Translations under genes and position numbers: made by a program
NCBI GenBank assembly: GCA_039707655.1
Contig: CM077666.1
Location: forward strand, 240,590,166-240,654,165
DNA from: Elymus sibiricus
Taxonomy: Eukaryota; Streptophyta; Magnoliopsida; Poales; Poaceae
DNA length: 64,000 nucleotides
Direction of reading: 5' to 3'
The notes under the pieces: generated by a model
What the model saw: only the letters and a program-made list of their open reading frames with translations
Database searches by the model: none
What the model was told of the DNA's origin: nothing
Shown here: piece by piece, positions 20,469 through 31,687 of the stretch
How the letters are laid out: every line of letters starts with the position of its first letter
How positions within the stretch are numbered: the stretch's first letter is position 1

Positions 20469-23458
20469 CGTTCCGTCAAGGTCATCATCGACGGCGGAAG
20501 TTGCCACAATTTGGCAAGTGAAGAGCTATGTTCAAAGCTACAATTGCTAAAGAAGAAGCACCCTCGCCCATACAAGGTCCAATTGTTAAGCGACTCTGGC
20601 ACCATTCAAGTGGAGCACACCGTTCAAGTGTCCTTCAAGATTGGCGCATACGAAGACACCTTGGAGTGTGATGTGGTTCCCATGTTCGTATGCCATCTCC
20701 TCCTAGGAAGACCTTGGCAATTTGACTGCGCAGACCAATCACTATAGCTTCAAGATGAAGGGAAAGGAATTCGTGCTTTGACCCATGTCGCCAAGTCAAG
20801 TCATCGCCGACAAGCAAGCTTCAACCAATCGTGGAGAGACTAGTGAGCGAGTGAACCACCAAAAAGAGAGTGAGAGCCACAAGCCAAAAATGAGCGACTC
20901 CACGATGAGTGACAAGAAAGGTTTAGTGCTTTTAGCCACCAAAAGAGACATAAGGGATGTGAGTGAGAGCCCATCGAGCGTTCTTCACTTTGTGCTTGTG
21001 TGCAAAGATGCAGCGGTGCGGACTAATACTTCACAACATCTACCATTGGTGTTGTCTCATCTATTGCAGGAATTCGTGGACGTTTTTCCCGATGAGCTAC
21101 CTCCCGGACTTCCTCCACTTCACGGAATCGAACACCGCATCGACCTGATCCCCGGCGCACCACTACCGAACAAGGCACCTTACCGCGTCAACCCCGACGA
21201 GACCAAAGAGATACAAAGGCAAGTGCAACATCTCATGGAAAATGTGTATGTACGCGAAAGCTTAAGTACATGTGCCGTTCCGGTTATTCTTGTGCCTAAG
21301 AAAGATGGTAGCTATCGCATGTGTTCCGATTGCCATCCCATTAATGCTATCACCGTTAGATATCACCATCCCATTCCACGCCTTGATGACATGCTTGATG
21401 AACTTAGTGGAGCCACCATTTTCTCTAAAATTGATCTAAAAAGTGGCTATTACCAAATTCGCATGCGGGAGGGTGATGAATGGAAAATGGCTTTCAAAAC
21501 TAAATTTGGCTTGTATGAATGGTTGGTCATGCCTATGAGCTTATCTCAAGCACCTAGCACTTTTATGCGTGTGATGCATTACGTTCTTCGCAAATTAACT
21601 GGCATTTGTGTTGTGGTATACTTTGATGACATTCTTGTGTTTAACCAATCGCTTGAAGATCATGTCGTACATCTTAGGGAAGTTTTGCAAGTTCTTAGAA
21701 ACGAGCGCCTTTATGCTAATATGGAAAAATGCACTTTTGGTGTTGACAAGCTTGTTTTCTTGGGCTTTGTAGTCTCTTCTAAGGGTGTTCAAGTTGATGA
21801 AGCTAAAATTGATGCTATTAAAACTTGGCCACAACCAACCAATTTGTTTCAAGTGCGTAGTTTCCTTGGCTTAGCTGGATTTTACCGTCGCTTTGTGAAG
21901 GATTTTAGCACTATTGCATCACCATTGCACGCATTGAGTAAGAATAATACACCATTTGTTTGGGGTCCATCCCAAGATGCCGCATTTAATTTGCTTAAGA
22001 ACTTGCTTACTCATGCTCCTTTACTTGCCTTACCCAATTTTGAGAAAACCTTTGAAGTGCATTGTGACTCTAGTGGTAATGGCATAGGTGACGTGTTAAT
22101 GCAAGAGAAGCGCCCAATTGCATACTTTAGCGAGAAACTCTCCGGCGCACAACTTAACTATCCCATCCATGACAAAGAGTTATATGCTTTAGTGAGAGTC
22201 TTGCATGTGTGGGAACATTACCTTCGACCTCGTGAATTTGTTATCCATATGGATCATGAAACGCTTAACTACCTTGAGTGTCAAACTAAATTGAATAAGC
22301 GTCATGCTAAATAGAGTGAGTTCATTGAGTCTTTTCCTTATGTTATCAAGTACATTAAAGGTAAGGAAAATGTTGTGGCAGACGCCATTTCCCGCAAATG
22401 CATGTTGGTTACTCAACTTGAGTTGAATGTTATAGGATTTGAGCACATTAAAGACTTGTATGAGCATGATGTTTCATTTGCCATTCCTTATGCCAAATGC
22501 TTAGCTCACAATTCTTGGGAGCGATATTACCTTAAACATGGTTATCTTATGCGAGCTAACAAACTTTGTATTCCCGAGTCTTCTCTTCGTTTGTTGCTTT
22601 TGCAAGAGGCTCACGGTGGAGGACTCATGGGCCATTTTGGTTGCGACAAGACATTCGCCACGCTCTCCAAGAACTATTTTTGCCCAAGGATGTTTCGAGA
22701 CGTCTCACGCTACACCAATCACTGCTCTACATGCCGCAAAGCTAAGTCTAAAGCTCAATCTCATGGTCTATATATGCCACTTCCCATTCCATATCAACCA
22801 TGGGAAGATATTAGTATGGATTTTGTGCTTGGTTTGCCTCGAACTCAAAACGGCAAAGATTCAGTATTTGTTGTTGTGGATCGTTTCTCTAAGATGGCAC
22901 ACTTTATTCCACGTAACAAGATAGACGATACTTCACATGTTGCGAATCTCTTTTGTAGGGAAATCTTGCGTTTGCATGGAGTGCCCAAGACGATTGTATC
23001 GGATCGCGACGTCAAGTTCCTTAGCTACTTTTGGAAGACACTATGCGCCAAGCTCGGAATCAAGCTACTATTCTCTTCAGCTTATCATCCACAAACCGAC
23101 GGCCAAACAGAGGTCACCAACCGGACGCTATCCACTCTTCTCCGCGTGTTGATCAAGAAGAACATGCAAGAGTGGGAGGAATGTTTGCCCATCGCCGAGT
23201 ACGCCTACTGTCGAGCAAGACATTCTAGAACCGGCAAGTCCCCCTTTGAGGTTGTCTACAGCTTCAATCCGTTGTCCCCATTGGACATTCTCCCACTACC
23301 ACTACAAGAGTGCACCAACATGGACGCGAGTGCACCATCAAGAAGGTGCATGAAGATACAAGGCACACAATCGAGCGCCAAGTACAACGACTCGCGACCA
23401 AAGTCAACCTCAACAGGCACCCCATGGTGTTCAACCCCGGAGATCTTGTGTGGCTACA
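20469..23458 (+). pseudogene. G3 pol: protease, RT, RNase H, integrase
   Basis: A protease-like domain (VKVIIDGGSCHNLASEELCS) is followed by RT with YFDDILVFN near 21618, RNase H ([20 protein letters not shown]), the integrase HHCC finger and the integrase core ([40 protein letters not shown]). Breaks are a deletion near 20728, CGA to TGA at 20779-20781, TGG to TAG at 22312-22314 and a further frameshift near 23335. Catalytic residues of RT and integrase remain. The RNase H Gly-Gly after GNGIG is changed to Gly-Asp. N1 interrupts the GDLVWLH segment at 23458; coding resumes at 31425. Confidence 0.9.
23454..23458. other. Target site duplication of N1, left copy
   Basis: CTACA precedes the N1 5' LTR and is repeated at 31420-31424 after the 3' LTR. 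Confidence 0.95.
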
Positions 23459-24428
23459 TGATGCGGAGCATGCTACGGACATCACCATGTCAAGAGTCCG
23501 TTTGGCAAGTGACACGTGCCACATCTACGTCACATACATAAAGGTGAATCATCTCCTTTACACATGTTCACTTGACCCCTTCGAGGATGGTATACTACTT
23601 GACAATCCTTCCGTGTGCATGCATAGGTTCTATCGGAGCTTCACACGTAGCGAGGACAAGTCCATGCGTAAGAGAACGACTACACCATCCAAGAAGGAAG
23701 CTTGGAAGCGGAGAAGGAACCGTCAAGAAGACGGCGAGGTTCCACATGCGTCGACGGGCGTCCACGAGAAGGCTGACGGCGAGGCCTCTGGTTACCCCGT
23801 GCGCACGGGCCCTGGACCCCATGCACACGGGACCCCGTGCCCACGGTACAAGCCCGTGCGCACGGGCTAAGGCGTCAGGTCTCTGGATACCCCGTGCGCA
23901 CGGGCTCCACTTACCCCGTGCGCACGGGGCCTCCTGCGTGTTGCTGTTGGGCTTTGCCCATGTAATCCCTATTATGCCCCTGCTTACCCCTTCATTTCCT
24001 AGGACTATATATACTCCTCCTCCTCCTCATTTGCAGGGTAGCTAAGATTAGATCTAGACATTGGAGCTTAGCTCATGTATCTCCCCTTGTGAATCCTCTT
24101 GAGAGAGACACACTCCATTGGAGTTCAAGACCTCCATTGGAGAAGATCCTTAGGGATATCAAAAACCCCTTGTGGGAAGGATCTATCTAGATCATCAAGA
24201 CCCATCTCACCTAGAGATTTAGATGAACTACCTTTGTATCTTTATTTCCCTTGTTGTTCTTGGATCTTGATGCACCTCTTGTATTGCTTGTGATTTGAGG
24301 AGTACTTGGTGTGGATCTTATCCATTAGAGTGCTGTTCTTGTGTTTTCCCCTTGTGTTCTTGGTGTTCTTCCTCAAATCCACCTCCAATTCGTGAACATC
24401 GGGCCACCTAGGGTCTTTCCCTACATCA
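23459..24428 (+). repeat. N1 5' LTR (970 bp)
   Basis: It runs from TGATGCGGAGCATGC to CCCTACATCA. A TATA box (ACTATATATACT) lies at 24004-24015, with the palindrome array upstream. The first ~330 bp correspond to the 3' LTR segment through which the N1 reading frame continues. Confidence 0.92.
23796..23928. repeat. N1 5' LTR palindrome array, CCCGTGCGCACGGG type
   Basis: Units at 23796, 23851, 23890 and 23915 are perfect 14-mers. Between them are variants such as ATGCACACGGG and CCCGTGCCCACGG. The last unit is about 75 bp upstream of the TATA box. Confidence 0.92.
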
Positions 24429-24431
24429 TCT

Positions 24432-24445
24432 TGGTATCATGAGCC
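24432..24445 (+). other. N1 primer binding site
   Basis: TGGTATCATGAGCC lies 3 bp after the LTR, identical to that of G1, G2 and G5. Confidence 0.8.
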
Positions 24446-26113
24446 ACGTTGACACGAATTTGGAGCCCTACCCCCCCCCCCCCCATGTTCTAGCCTAATT
24501 TTGCTTGTTTTTGCCAATTTCGAAAATTCCCCACAAAAAGAGCCATACCAAATTTTTTGTGATTTGTTGTTCCTTGTGAGTTTCTGTTGATTTTGATCTG
24601 TGGATTTGTTGTTTAGCAAGTAGATCCATCTCCTATTGCGTCCCCATTGCCCAATTTTTCTTTTCCCCTTCGAATTTGGAGTTGAAATCGCGAAATTTCC
24701 GCCACCCCCATGTCCACGGACCCCCGACCCCGTGCGCACGGGCCCCCGCGAAGTTTCTGGACACCCCGTGTCCACGGGCTTGTACCGTGCGCACGGGACC
24801 CGTGTCCACGGGCCCTAGACTTCGTGCGCACGAACCCTACAGAAACAGCCAGCACCACTTCACCGTTTCGACCATATCTCCCACTTCCGAACTCCGATTT
24901 GGGTGTTCTTTGGCTCGTTGAAAAGCTAGCGACGTGCCTGAGCTGCTCATCTTGGTTTTACCACCATTTGACTCCATCAAATTTTGTGCATTTTTGCATC
25001 TTTGCATGGGCCCTCCGCCATAACTTCCGCACCACCACCATAAACTTCCGCAACCTAACCCATTTTGGTTCCCATTGCATTTGTGGTTGTTTGAATTGTG
25101 ATTTGAGTCTCCTAAGGTGTTTCGGCTACTTAGGGATGGTTACATCAACTACATCCACCACGACATCCCGCATCGACGGCGACCATCCATCCTTTGAGAC
25201 AATCTTCAACCGGAAGCAAGGCCGGTTACCCCGACTTCGTGAAAGGTTAAGTGTGACGAAGGTATCCATTCCGTCATAAACTTTTCCTTCCTTGCCATTA
25301 CATCTTGATAGCCCCACCATCTTTGCGAATACCTTCATACCTATTGAGAATAGCTATCCGAGTATTGCCGGGCTTCGCGAAAACTTGTGCACCATAGTTA
25401 TACGATATCATATTGTTGCATCATTTGATATATCATATAGTGCAATTGCTTGCTCCCGTGCATATCTTGCGATACTTATCTCATGTTTGTGGTTGAGGAT
25501 CATTAAGCATAGTGGAAAGGAAGAGAAAAAAAAGAAAAAGAAAAAAAATAGCTTTTAAGCAAGAAAAAGAAAGATCAAAAGCTTATAAGCAAAAGAGTGT
25601 TGAGCACGAAAAGAGATACTTGTGCATGAGGATACATGGAATAGGAAACGTTTTGCTTTGCATACATATAGGTTAGTGCCAAGTGGTGAATCGTGCCCAA
25701 ACGTGCAATCAAGCTAGCGTATCTCCTTGTGTTTGTGCAACACGAGCGTAGTCTTCGTTAGGCAATTTTGTATTGCTCATCCCTATAGTTGCACAAGCCC
25801 CATTATCCCACCGTGTGTGTTTCTTTATTGCCCTCCTCTATATTTGTGATCACTTGCTTTGCATTTTGAGTCCTTTGGCTTGATTTCAACATTTACATAT
25901 CTTGGATTTCAATTTGCATGAATTTGTGCCACTAACCCCACCGAGCTCCACTATAAGCCATTTGTGTAGGTTCTGAGGATTGACAAGGTTTTTCACCAAG
26001 TGCACTCTTTTCCTTGCATACATTGTGGTATTTGAGATCCATCTACAACTTCGGAAAGAGGTAACTTTGGTATGTTCATTCCATCTCGTTCTCACACCGT
26101 CTCGAGTGCTTCT
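24446..26113 (+). other. N1 5' leader
   Basis: A 1.7 kb non-coding leader related to the G leaders. It has a run of 14 C at about 24472-24485, the palindrome array at 24709-24833 and an A-rich stretch near 25525-25575. No gene is seen. Confidence 0.75.
24709..24833. repeat. N1 leader palindrome array, CCCGTGCGCACGGG type
   Basis: Six units, among them CCCGTGCGCACGGG at 24728, two CCCGTGTCCACGGG and two with the GTGCGCAC core but changed arms. The motif is the same as in the N1 LTRs. Confidence 0.9.
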
Positions 26114-27787
26114 ATGGATAGGGACAGCACATCTCCTTCGGTATACAGCCACGACGACGATTTCGATGCCATGAAGAACTTCATCGACGCCAAGATGGAC
26201 AAGTACATGGAGGAGTTCAAGGTCCTCATCAACTCCTGCAAGCGGTCTCCCTCATCTTCGAGAAGACGCTCAAGTGCAAAGACTCCCGAGCTACCATCTC
26301 CGGCAAGTACACAACGGCATCGACACCAACAAGACCAGGAAGAGCAACCTTCTGGGCGTGAGTTGGCTACTCTGGCACCCCCGTGCACACGGGCCTGCGA
26401 CCCCCGTGCACACGGCCTCCTGCACCCGCGTGCGCACGGGCCCTACAGAACCGCGACATCGACCCCAAGGCTGCGACTTCATCCACTACATTGGCATCTT
26501 CGCCAAGTGACTTCAAGGCATCTTCGCCTACTCCACGAGCTCAAGTCCGCGACTTCCACGAGCTACTACGACCTCGATACCGACCACGAGCTTCCGTTCT
26601 ATGGGACTCAAGACCCCGAGGAGTATCTCGAGTGGGAGCGCAAGATGGACGACTACCTCAAGCTACATCAAGTCCCCTCCGAAGATCAAGTGAAGTGCGC
26701 CACAAGTACCTTCCACGACTATGCGTCGACATGGTGGCTTCATACACCTTCGAAGTGCTACAACACGAGTTGGCCCAAGACGAAGAAAGTGATGCGGCGA
26801 GAGTTTGTGCCTTCCGCCTACATGGAACATCTTCTTCACCAATTGGAGAATACCATACAAGGAACCAAGTCCCTCGACAAATACTTCAAGGAGATGAAGA
26901 AAGCCTTGCGACGAGCCGGTGTGGACGACCCCATTTGGATGAAGTTCCACTTCACGATGGGATTGAACAACGACATCGCCAAGACTCTCTTCACCAACAA
27001 CTACGACTCCCTCGATGACATGTACATTGGTGCTCTCCAAGCGGACAAAGGACACATGACGGCCAAGTCTACTCGACCCCGAGCACACTTCGTGACGACC
27101 ACGCTCCAAGACGGCGAGCATGAGGCTAGTACCACCGAGATGTCCACGCCCGACGAGCTCCAAGACGATGCTTCCAAGTTCGACTTGACCGCCATACCTC
27201 TTTGTGGCATTGACGATGCCGAGTCTACCACGACTCTTTTTGAAGACGGCGCGGCGACGACTACGACTACGGAGCAACTCAAGGATCAAGATTTGGAGGC
27301 GAGCGACAAGGTGGCGAGCAAGGATGATGCTTCCATCTTTGGAGGCGAGAGTGATGATGTGCCATCTTCAGCCTTTATCCACGGCGACGACGACGATAAG
27401 TTGAACGACTTATGCCACCATATTGAGAGTGAGAGTGACTTCACCACTAGCCCCACATATGATGAGATGACCCAATTCCCATGTGAGGAGAGCCACCACC
27501 ACCACCACTTGAGTGATTTGAGTGACTCCACCATAGGTGACATTGAGTGCACCTATTTTGAGGGAGTGAGTGAACCACCACATAGAGAGAGTGAGGTAGT
27601 TGATAGGGCATGTGAGGCCATTTCGGTTTCTAACGACTTAACCTCTACCTCTATTGTGTCTTCTCATTTCGTGCTAGGTCCCATATATGATGATGCCCCA
27701 ATCTTCGACGACTTCGTCCTTCCTTTGGACAAGACGATGGCCATGGTGGACTATGATACACCCCCCCACATGGTTCCATCACGATGA
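26114..27787 (+). pseudogene. N1 gag, frameshifted into the downstream ORF
   Basis: The start is taken at MDRDSTSPSVYSHDDDFD, which resembles the MDRPSTS start of G-family gag; an ATG 14 codons upstream is also possible. FIDAKMDKYMEEFKVLINS parallels the YFDAKMSSQLEEIRTMMLN segment of G1. The gag domain follows (DPEEYLEWERKMDDYLKLHQV; YASTWWLHTP; LHQLENTIQGTKSLDKYFKEM; FTMGLNNDIAKTLF). No zinc knuckle is seen. An Asp/Glu/Thr-rich tail runs to a seven-C run at 27761-27767. N2 has six C there and reads straight on, so N1 carries a one-base insertion and stops at 27787. Residues ~90-110 are encoded by palindrome repeats. Confidence 0.87.
26380..26440. repeat. Palindrome units inside N1 gag coding sequence
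   Basis: Three units of the CCCGTG...CACGGG type lie at 26380, 26402 and 26427 in the open frame, encoding a Pro/Arg/Ala/His-rich stretch. It falls between a Ser/Glu-rich segment and the gag domain. Confidence 0.85.
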
Positions 27788-30700
27788 TGATGACCACGAG
27801 TTGGTCCTTGCCACCTCACCTACACCACATGAGTGGAATGAGAAAGGTAACATAGGTGAAGGTGATGCTCTTGTTCCACTAGTGGACATTCTTGACATTG
27901 ATTGCTTGCATGATGCCGATCCTCCTATTAACGTGCTTGATGCTAGTGCACTTTCCCCATGCGATGATTTACCCATTTATGATGAGTATGATGATTGCCA
28001 TGTGGAGTCTATTAGTTGTGATGCCATGTTACATAGGATTTCTTGTGCTAATTCTATCGGTCACATCATGTTTGCAACCCCTCTTGACTTGATATATGCT
28101 ATGAATGAGATCTCCCATATGTCATATTTGCAATCTCATCGTAGTGACTATGCATATTCCATTAAAATAAACCCAATTTGCACATATGGCATAGATGACA
28201 AGCCCATGGTTATTGGCATTTGCTTTTCTTGTGATGATATTGATATGCTCCCTTTGCATCATTTCTCTCATATGCCATGCCATGACCACCTAGCTTTGGA
28301 CATGCATTGTTTTTCATGTTGTTCCACTTCTCCATATTATGCTTCCGCTATTGCTCATGAGGCGACCCACATAGTTTCCTCATACATGTTAGGAGATTTT
28401 GGTCCATCATATGAATTGCTTGATTCCCATGATTGTGTGCACCGTATGCATCCCATGAATGAAAATGCTTTTGATGTGCCACACACTTGCTATAATTTGC
28501 ATCCTAATCATGTTATACATAACAACTATTCTTTCATGATGGATGACATATTTCTCTATCGTGCCTCAAATTTATTTGAGCATTGCTTGTTTTGTGCTAA
28601 CTCTCACGTGCACATACACATCATGATGGATGATGTGTACATTTACCACGCACACACTTTGTTTCGTTTGTCCCCATGTTGTGTAGGTACACATGCTTCC
28701 TCGTCGACCTCGCAAGCGCAAGAGTTGACGAAACGAGCTCTAAAGAGCAATGATGATTTGGGATCCCGCGGATTGTCATTCCCACCGCTCCCACCGCGCA
28801 ATGACTTCGCGCATTTCTTCTACATGGCCCTCACATGGTTATGGGTTATTGTCCATTATATATCATTTGCCCATCTTGCCATGTTCACTTTGCATGATAT
28901 GCTCATTCTTATGCCTTTGCCATGCATTTGTGACCCATGCTTTGCATCTCACATGACACTTGATCCTAGTACTTGTATGTGTGTTTGCATGCTTGGTGGA
29001 GATATCACTTGTTATTGCCATGTTTGCTATGTACCCCATGCCTATGATGATACTTTGATATTGCTTTGTGTTCGTGCTTACAATATGTCATGTGCATTGC
29101 CTATATCTATTATTTGCTCACATGACATGATTGCCATCATTTCCTCTAGTGTGTTGCATCTTCGCTCCACTAGTTTGCACATGATTACTATGATTGCTTG
29201 CCTTGTTGCATCACCTATGATTCATACTTGCTCGTTTCATGCGGTTGATGGCATCCATTCACATGCTTTGCACATGATTGATATTGCTTCTTGTCATTTG
29301 TCTCCATATGTTTCCTCTCTCATGCTAGATGATTTGCCATGTATTGAGTGCAACAATGCTTTTAGTCTTGCTAATGAGATCGCCCCCATAGCTTTCTCCC
29401 ATATTATTGGAGCTTTTGACATCTTTCATGTGAAGCATGCTTGTCTTACCTCTTTGCACCATATGCATAGTGCCATGAACATTAAGATTGTTGCATCATA
29501 TTATTCATGCACTTTTGCTACTAATGGTTATGTGCAAGGGAAGAGAACCATCATGATGGATGATGCGTTTATCTACCATGCACATATGTTCTTTGCTTTG
29601 TTTTGTGCATGTGTAGGATCGTTCGACCCCGTGTCAACTTCCACTTCACTTGAGTTGACCATTCGAGCTCTTGAGAGCGAGCCACTTTCGACCGACGTGC
29701 TTCTACAACGCATTTTCTACCACTTCAGCATTGTGAAGGACGCACAAGAGCACACTTTCGAGGTGATATCCTTCTCTTTTGAGAACCCCGAAACCATGAG
29801 CATGAATATTGTGGAAAATACTTCATGTGTTGCTTGCACCGTGACACTTTGCACACATGCTAGAGATCTTGCTTCGACTTGCCATTGCCACATTGCCATG
29901 CCTCATGATATATATGCCTTGTGTGTTGCATCCGACTTGTGGATTACTTGCTCTTATCATATCTTTGGTTGCAACAATGTCATTTCTTCACATATGCCAT
30001 GTCCCATTGATTGCTACATGCTTTACTTGATTGCCTCACACATGATGAACAATTGCTCTTTCTATTGTGTTGAGTGCCACACTATCTTCACTACACCATG
30101 TGCACATTATGCTTGGATTGTCTTGCACTTCGGATTGCCCCATGTGTTTAGACATCTCATTCTATTTGGTGTTGTGAATGATTCATATGCCTACCATCGA
30201 CCGTTTATTGAGCGCTTTGTGCATGCTTGCTATGACCTTGAGGTAGATGCTTGTTCTCTTGTCACATATATTTGCATCTCGACCTCCCATTTGCATGCTT
30301 GTTTACATGATGACCTTGATCATGCTCAATTGATATGCTTACTTGACATGCCACACTTCCTTGTCACACAATATGATATGCATGATAACGACACTTGTTG
30401 GGTGAATCACCACTTGAATGCTTTGTTTTGCACTAACGCTAACCACATTTGTTTTTCCAAGTGTTTATTGTCCTTGCTCCTTTTGAAGGAACCACAAGAC
30501 GGTGCCACATTGGAGAGTGCCCATTTCGAACTTCAAGATGATGAACGCTTGGTGATCGTCCACTTTTACACGGTGACGCCATTTCTTTCCCATGGTGGTT
30601 TGGTTTTTGATCCGAGGACGAATCTTTCCCAAGGGGGAGGGGATGATGCGGAGCATCCTAAGGACATCACCATGTCAAGAGTCCGTTTGGCAAGTGACAC

Positions 30701-30977
30701 GTGCCACATCTACGTCACATACATAAAGGTGAATCATCTCCTTTACACGTGTTCACTTGACCCCTTTGAGGATGGTATACTACTTGACAATCCTTCTGTG
30801 TGCATGCATAGGTTCTATCGGAGCTTCACACGTACCGAGGACAAGTCCATGCGTAAGAGAACGACTACACCATCCAAGAAGGAAGCTTGGAAGCGGAGAA
30901 GGAACCGTCAAGAAGACGGCGAGGTTCCACATGCGTCGACGGGCGTCCACGAGAAGGATGACGGCGAGGCCTCTTGA
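27770..30977 (+). CDS. N1 Cys/His/Met-rich ORF in the position of pol, function unknown
   Basis: I do not recognise this protein. About 1,070 codons are open in N1, in the same frame as gag once the C-run insertion is allowed for. It is dense in Cys, His, Met and Asp (for example ICFSCDDIDMLPLHHFSHMP). It has internal repeats: MMDDVYIYHAHTLFRL near 28623 and MMDDAFIYHAHMFFAL near 29553, each followed by CVG, a Ser/Thr stretch and an ELTxRALxS segment, plus a shorter third copy near 28535. Hydrophobic stretches occur but no clear signal peptide. It ends with FDPRTNLSQGGG over the polypurine tract, as G pol does, and runs 330 bp into the 3' LTR. N2 has a roughly 80% similar open frame with in-frame indels, which argues for coding rather than composition alone. 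Confidence 0.7.
30628..30643 (+). other. N1 polypurine tract
   Basis: CCCAAGGGGGAGGGGA lies immediately before the 3' LTR, the same position and sequence type as in the G elements. Confidence 0.85.
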
Positions 30978-31419
30978 TACCCCGTGCGCACGGGCCCTGG
31001 ATCCCGAGCCCACGGTACAAGCCCGTGCGCACGGGCTAAGGCGTCAGGTCTCTGGATACCCCGTGCGCACGGGCTCCACTTACCCCGTACGCACGGGGCC
31101 TCCTGCGTGTTGCTGTTGGGCTTTGCCCATGTAATCCCTATTATGCCCCTGCTTACCCCTTCATTGCCTAGGACTATACATACTCCTCCTCCTCCTCATT
31201 TGCAGGGTAGCTAAGATTAGATCTAGACATTGGAGCTTAGCTCATGTATCTCCCCTTGTGGGAATCCTCTTGTATTGCTTGTGATTTGAGGAGTACTTGG
31301 TGTGGATCTTGTCCATTACAGTGTTGTTCTTGTGTTTTCCCCTTGTGTTCTTGGTGTTCTTCCTCAAATCCACCTCCAATTCGTGAACATCGGGCCACCT
31401 AGGGTCTTGCCCTACATCA
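30644..31419 (+). repeat. N1 3' LTR (776 bp, internally deleted)
   Basis: It matches the 5' LTR at both ends but lacks about 190 bp after CTCCCCTTGTG (31250-31262), compared with 24088-24275 of the 5' LTR. The palindrome array lies at 30981-31097 and a TATA-like box near 31174. The CTACA duplication follows. Confidence 0.9.
30981..31097. repeat. N1 3' LTR palindrome array
   Basis: CCCGTGCGCACGGG is exact at 30981, 31022 and 31060, with one base changed (CCCGTACGCACGGG) at 31084. One weak unit of the 5' LTR array is missing. Confidence 0.9.
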
Positions 31420-31424
31420 CTACA

Positions 31425-31650
31425 CCTACGCAAAGAACGCTTCCCCAATGAGCGCAAGACCAAACTCCTACCCCGAGCCGATGGACCATTCAAGGTGCTA
31501 GCACGCTACAACAAGAACGCCTACAAGATCGACATCCCGAGCGACAAGTACAATGTGAGCGACATCTTCAATGCCAAGGACTTATCTCCCTTCCATGGTG
31601 ATGTGGATTCCGACCCGAGGACGGATCTTTCCCAAGGGGGGGGGGGGAGA
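31425..31650 (+). pseudogene. G3 integrase C-terminus and polypurine tract
   Basis: This continues G3 pol after N1. [20 protein letters not shown] leads into the [20 protein letters not shown] module, then [22 protein letters not shown]. The polypurine tract is a 12-G run (31636-31647) ending at the LTR start 31651. Extra Gs put the LTR tail out of frame. Confidence 0.87.
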
Positions 31651-31687
31651 TGATGCAGAGCATCCCAAGGTCATCCCCATGGACCCA
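31651..31687 (+). repeat. G3 3' LTR, first 37 bp
   Basis: TGATGCAGAGCATCCC is the LTR start. It is interrupted at 31687 by G5, and the LTR resumes at 47359. ACCCA at 31683-31687 is the G5 target duplication, repeated at 47354-47358. Confidence 0.92.

Larger units (their letters stand above)
23459..31419 (+). mobile_element. N1: complete non-autonomous gypsy element (gag plus novel long ORF, no pol)
   Basis: A 7,961-bp element with two LTRs, G-family primer site, polypurine tract and LTR termini, and perfect CTACA duplications. There is no protease, RT, RNase H or integrase. Its coding space is a gag related to G-family gag, followed by a Cys/His/Met-rich reading frame about 1,000 codons long. 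It must be copied by proteins supplied in trans, and a G-family partner is the simplest guess given the shared ends. N2 and N3 are further copies, so this is a propagating family rather than a chance deletion. Confidence 0.92.

Noticed and set aside
24472..24485. The run of 14 C as a functional element
   Set aside because: It is a simple homopolymer in the leader. Its length is likely unstable, and other copies have shorter or no run.
26663..27289. Antisense ORF of 208 codons across N1 gag, and many similar antisense ORFs opposite gag and pol
   Set aside because: They mirror coding regions, show no domain and follow the codon bias of the sense strand.
27770..30977. The N long ORF as a captured host gene
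   Set aside because: No recognisable host domain was seen, and its end is shared with G pol. Capture cannot be shown from the sequence alone, so I left the function open.
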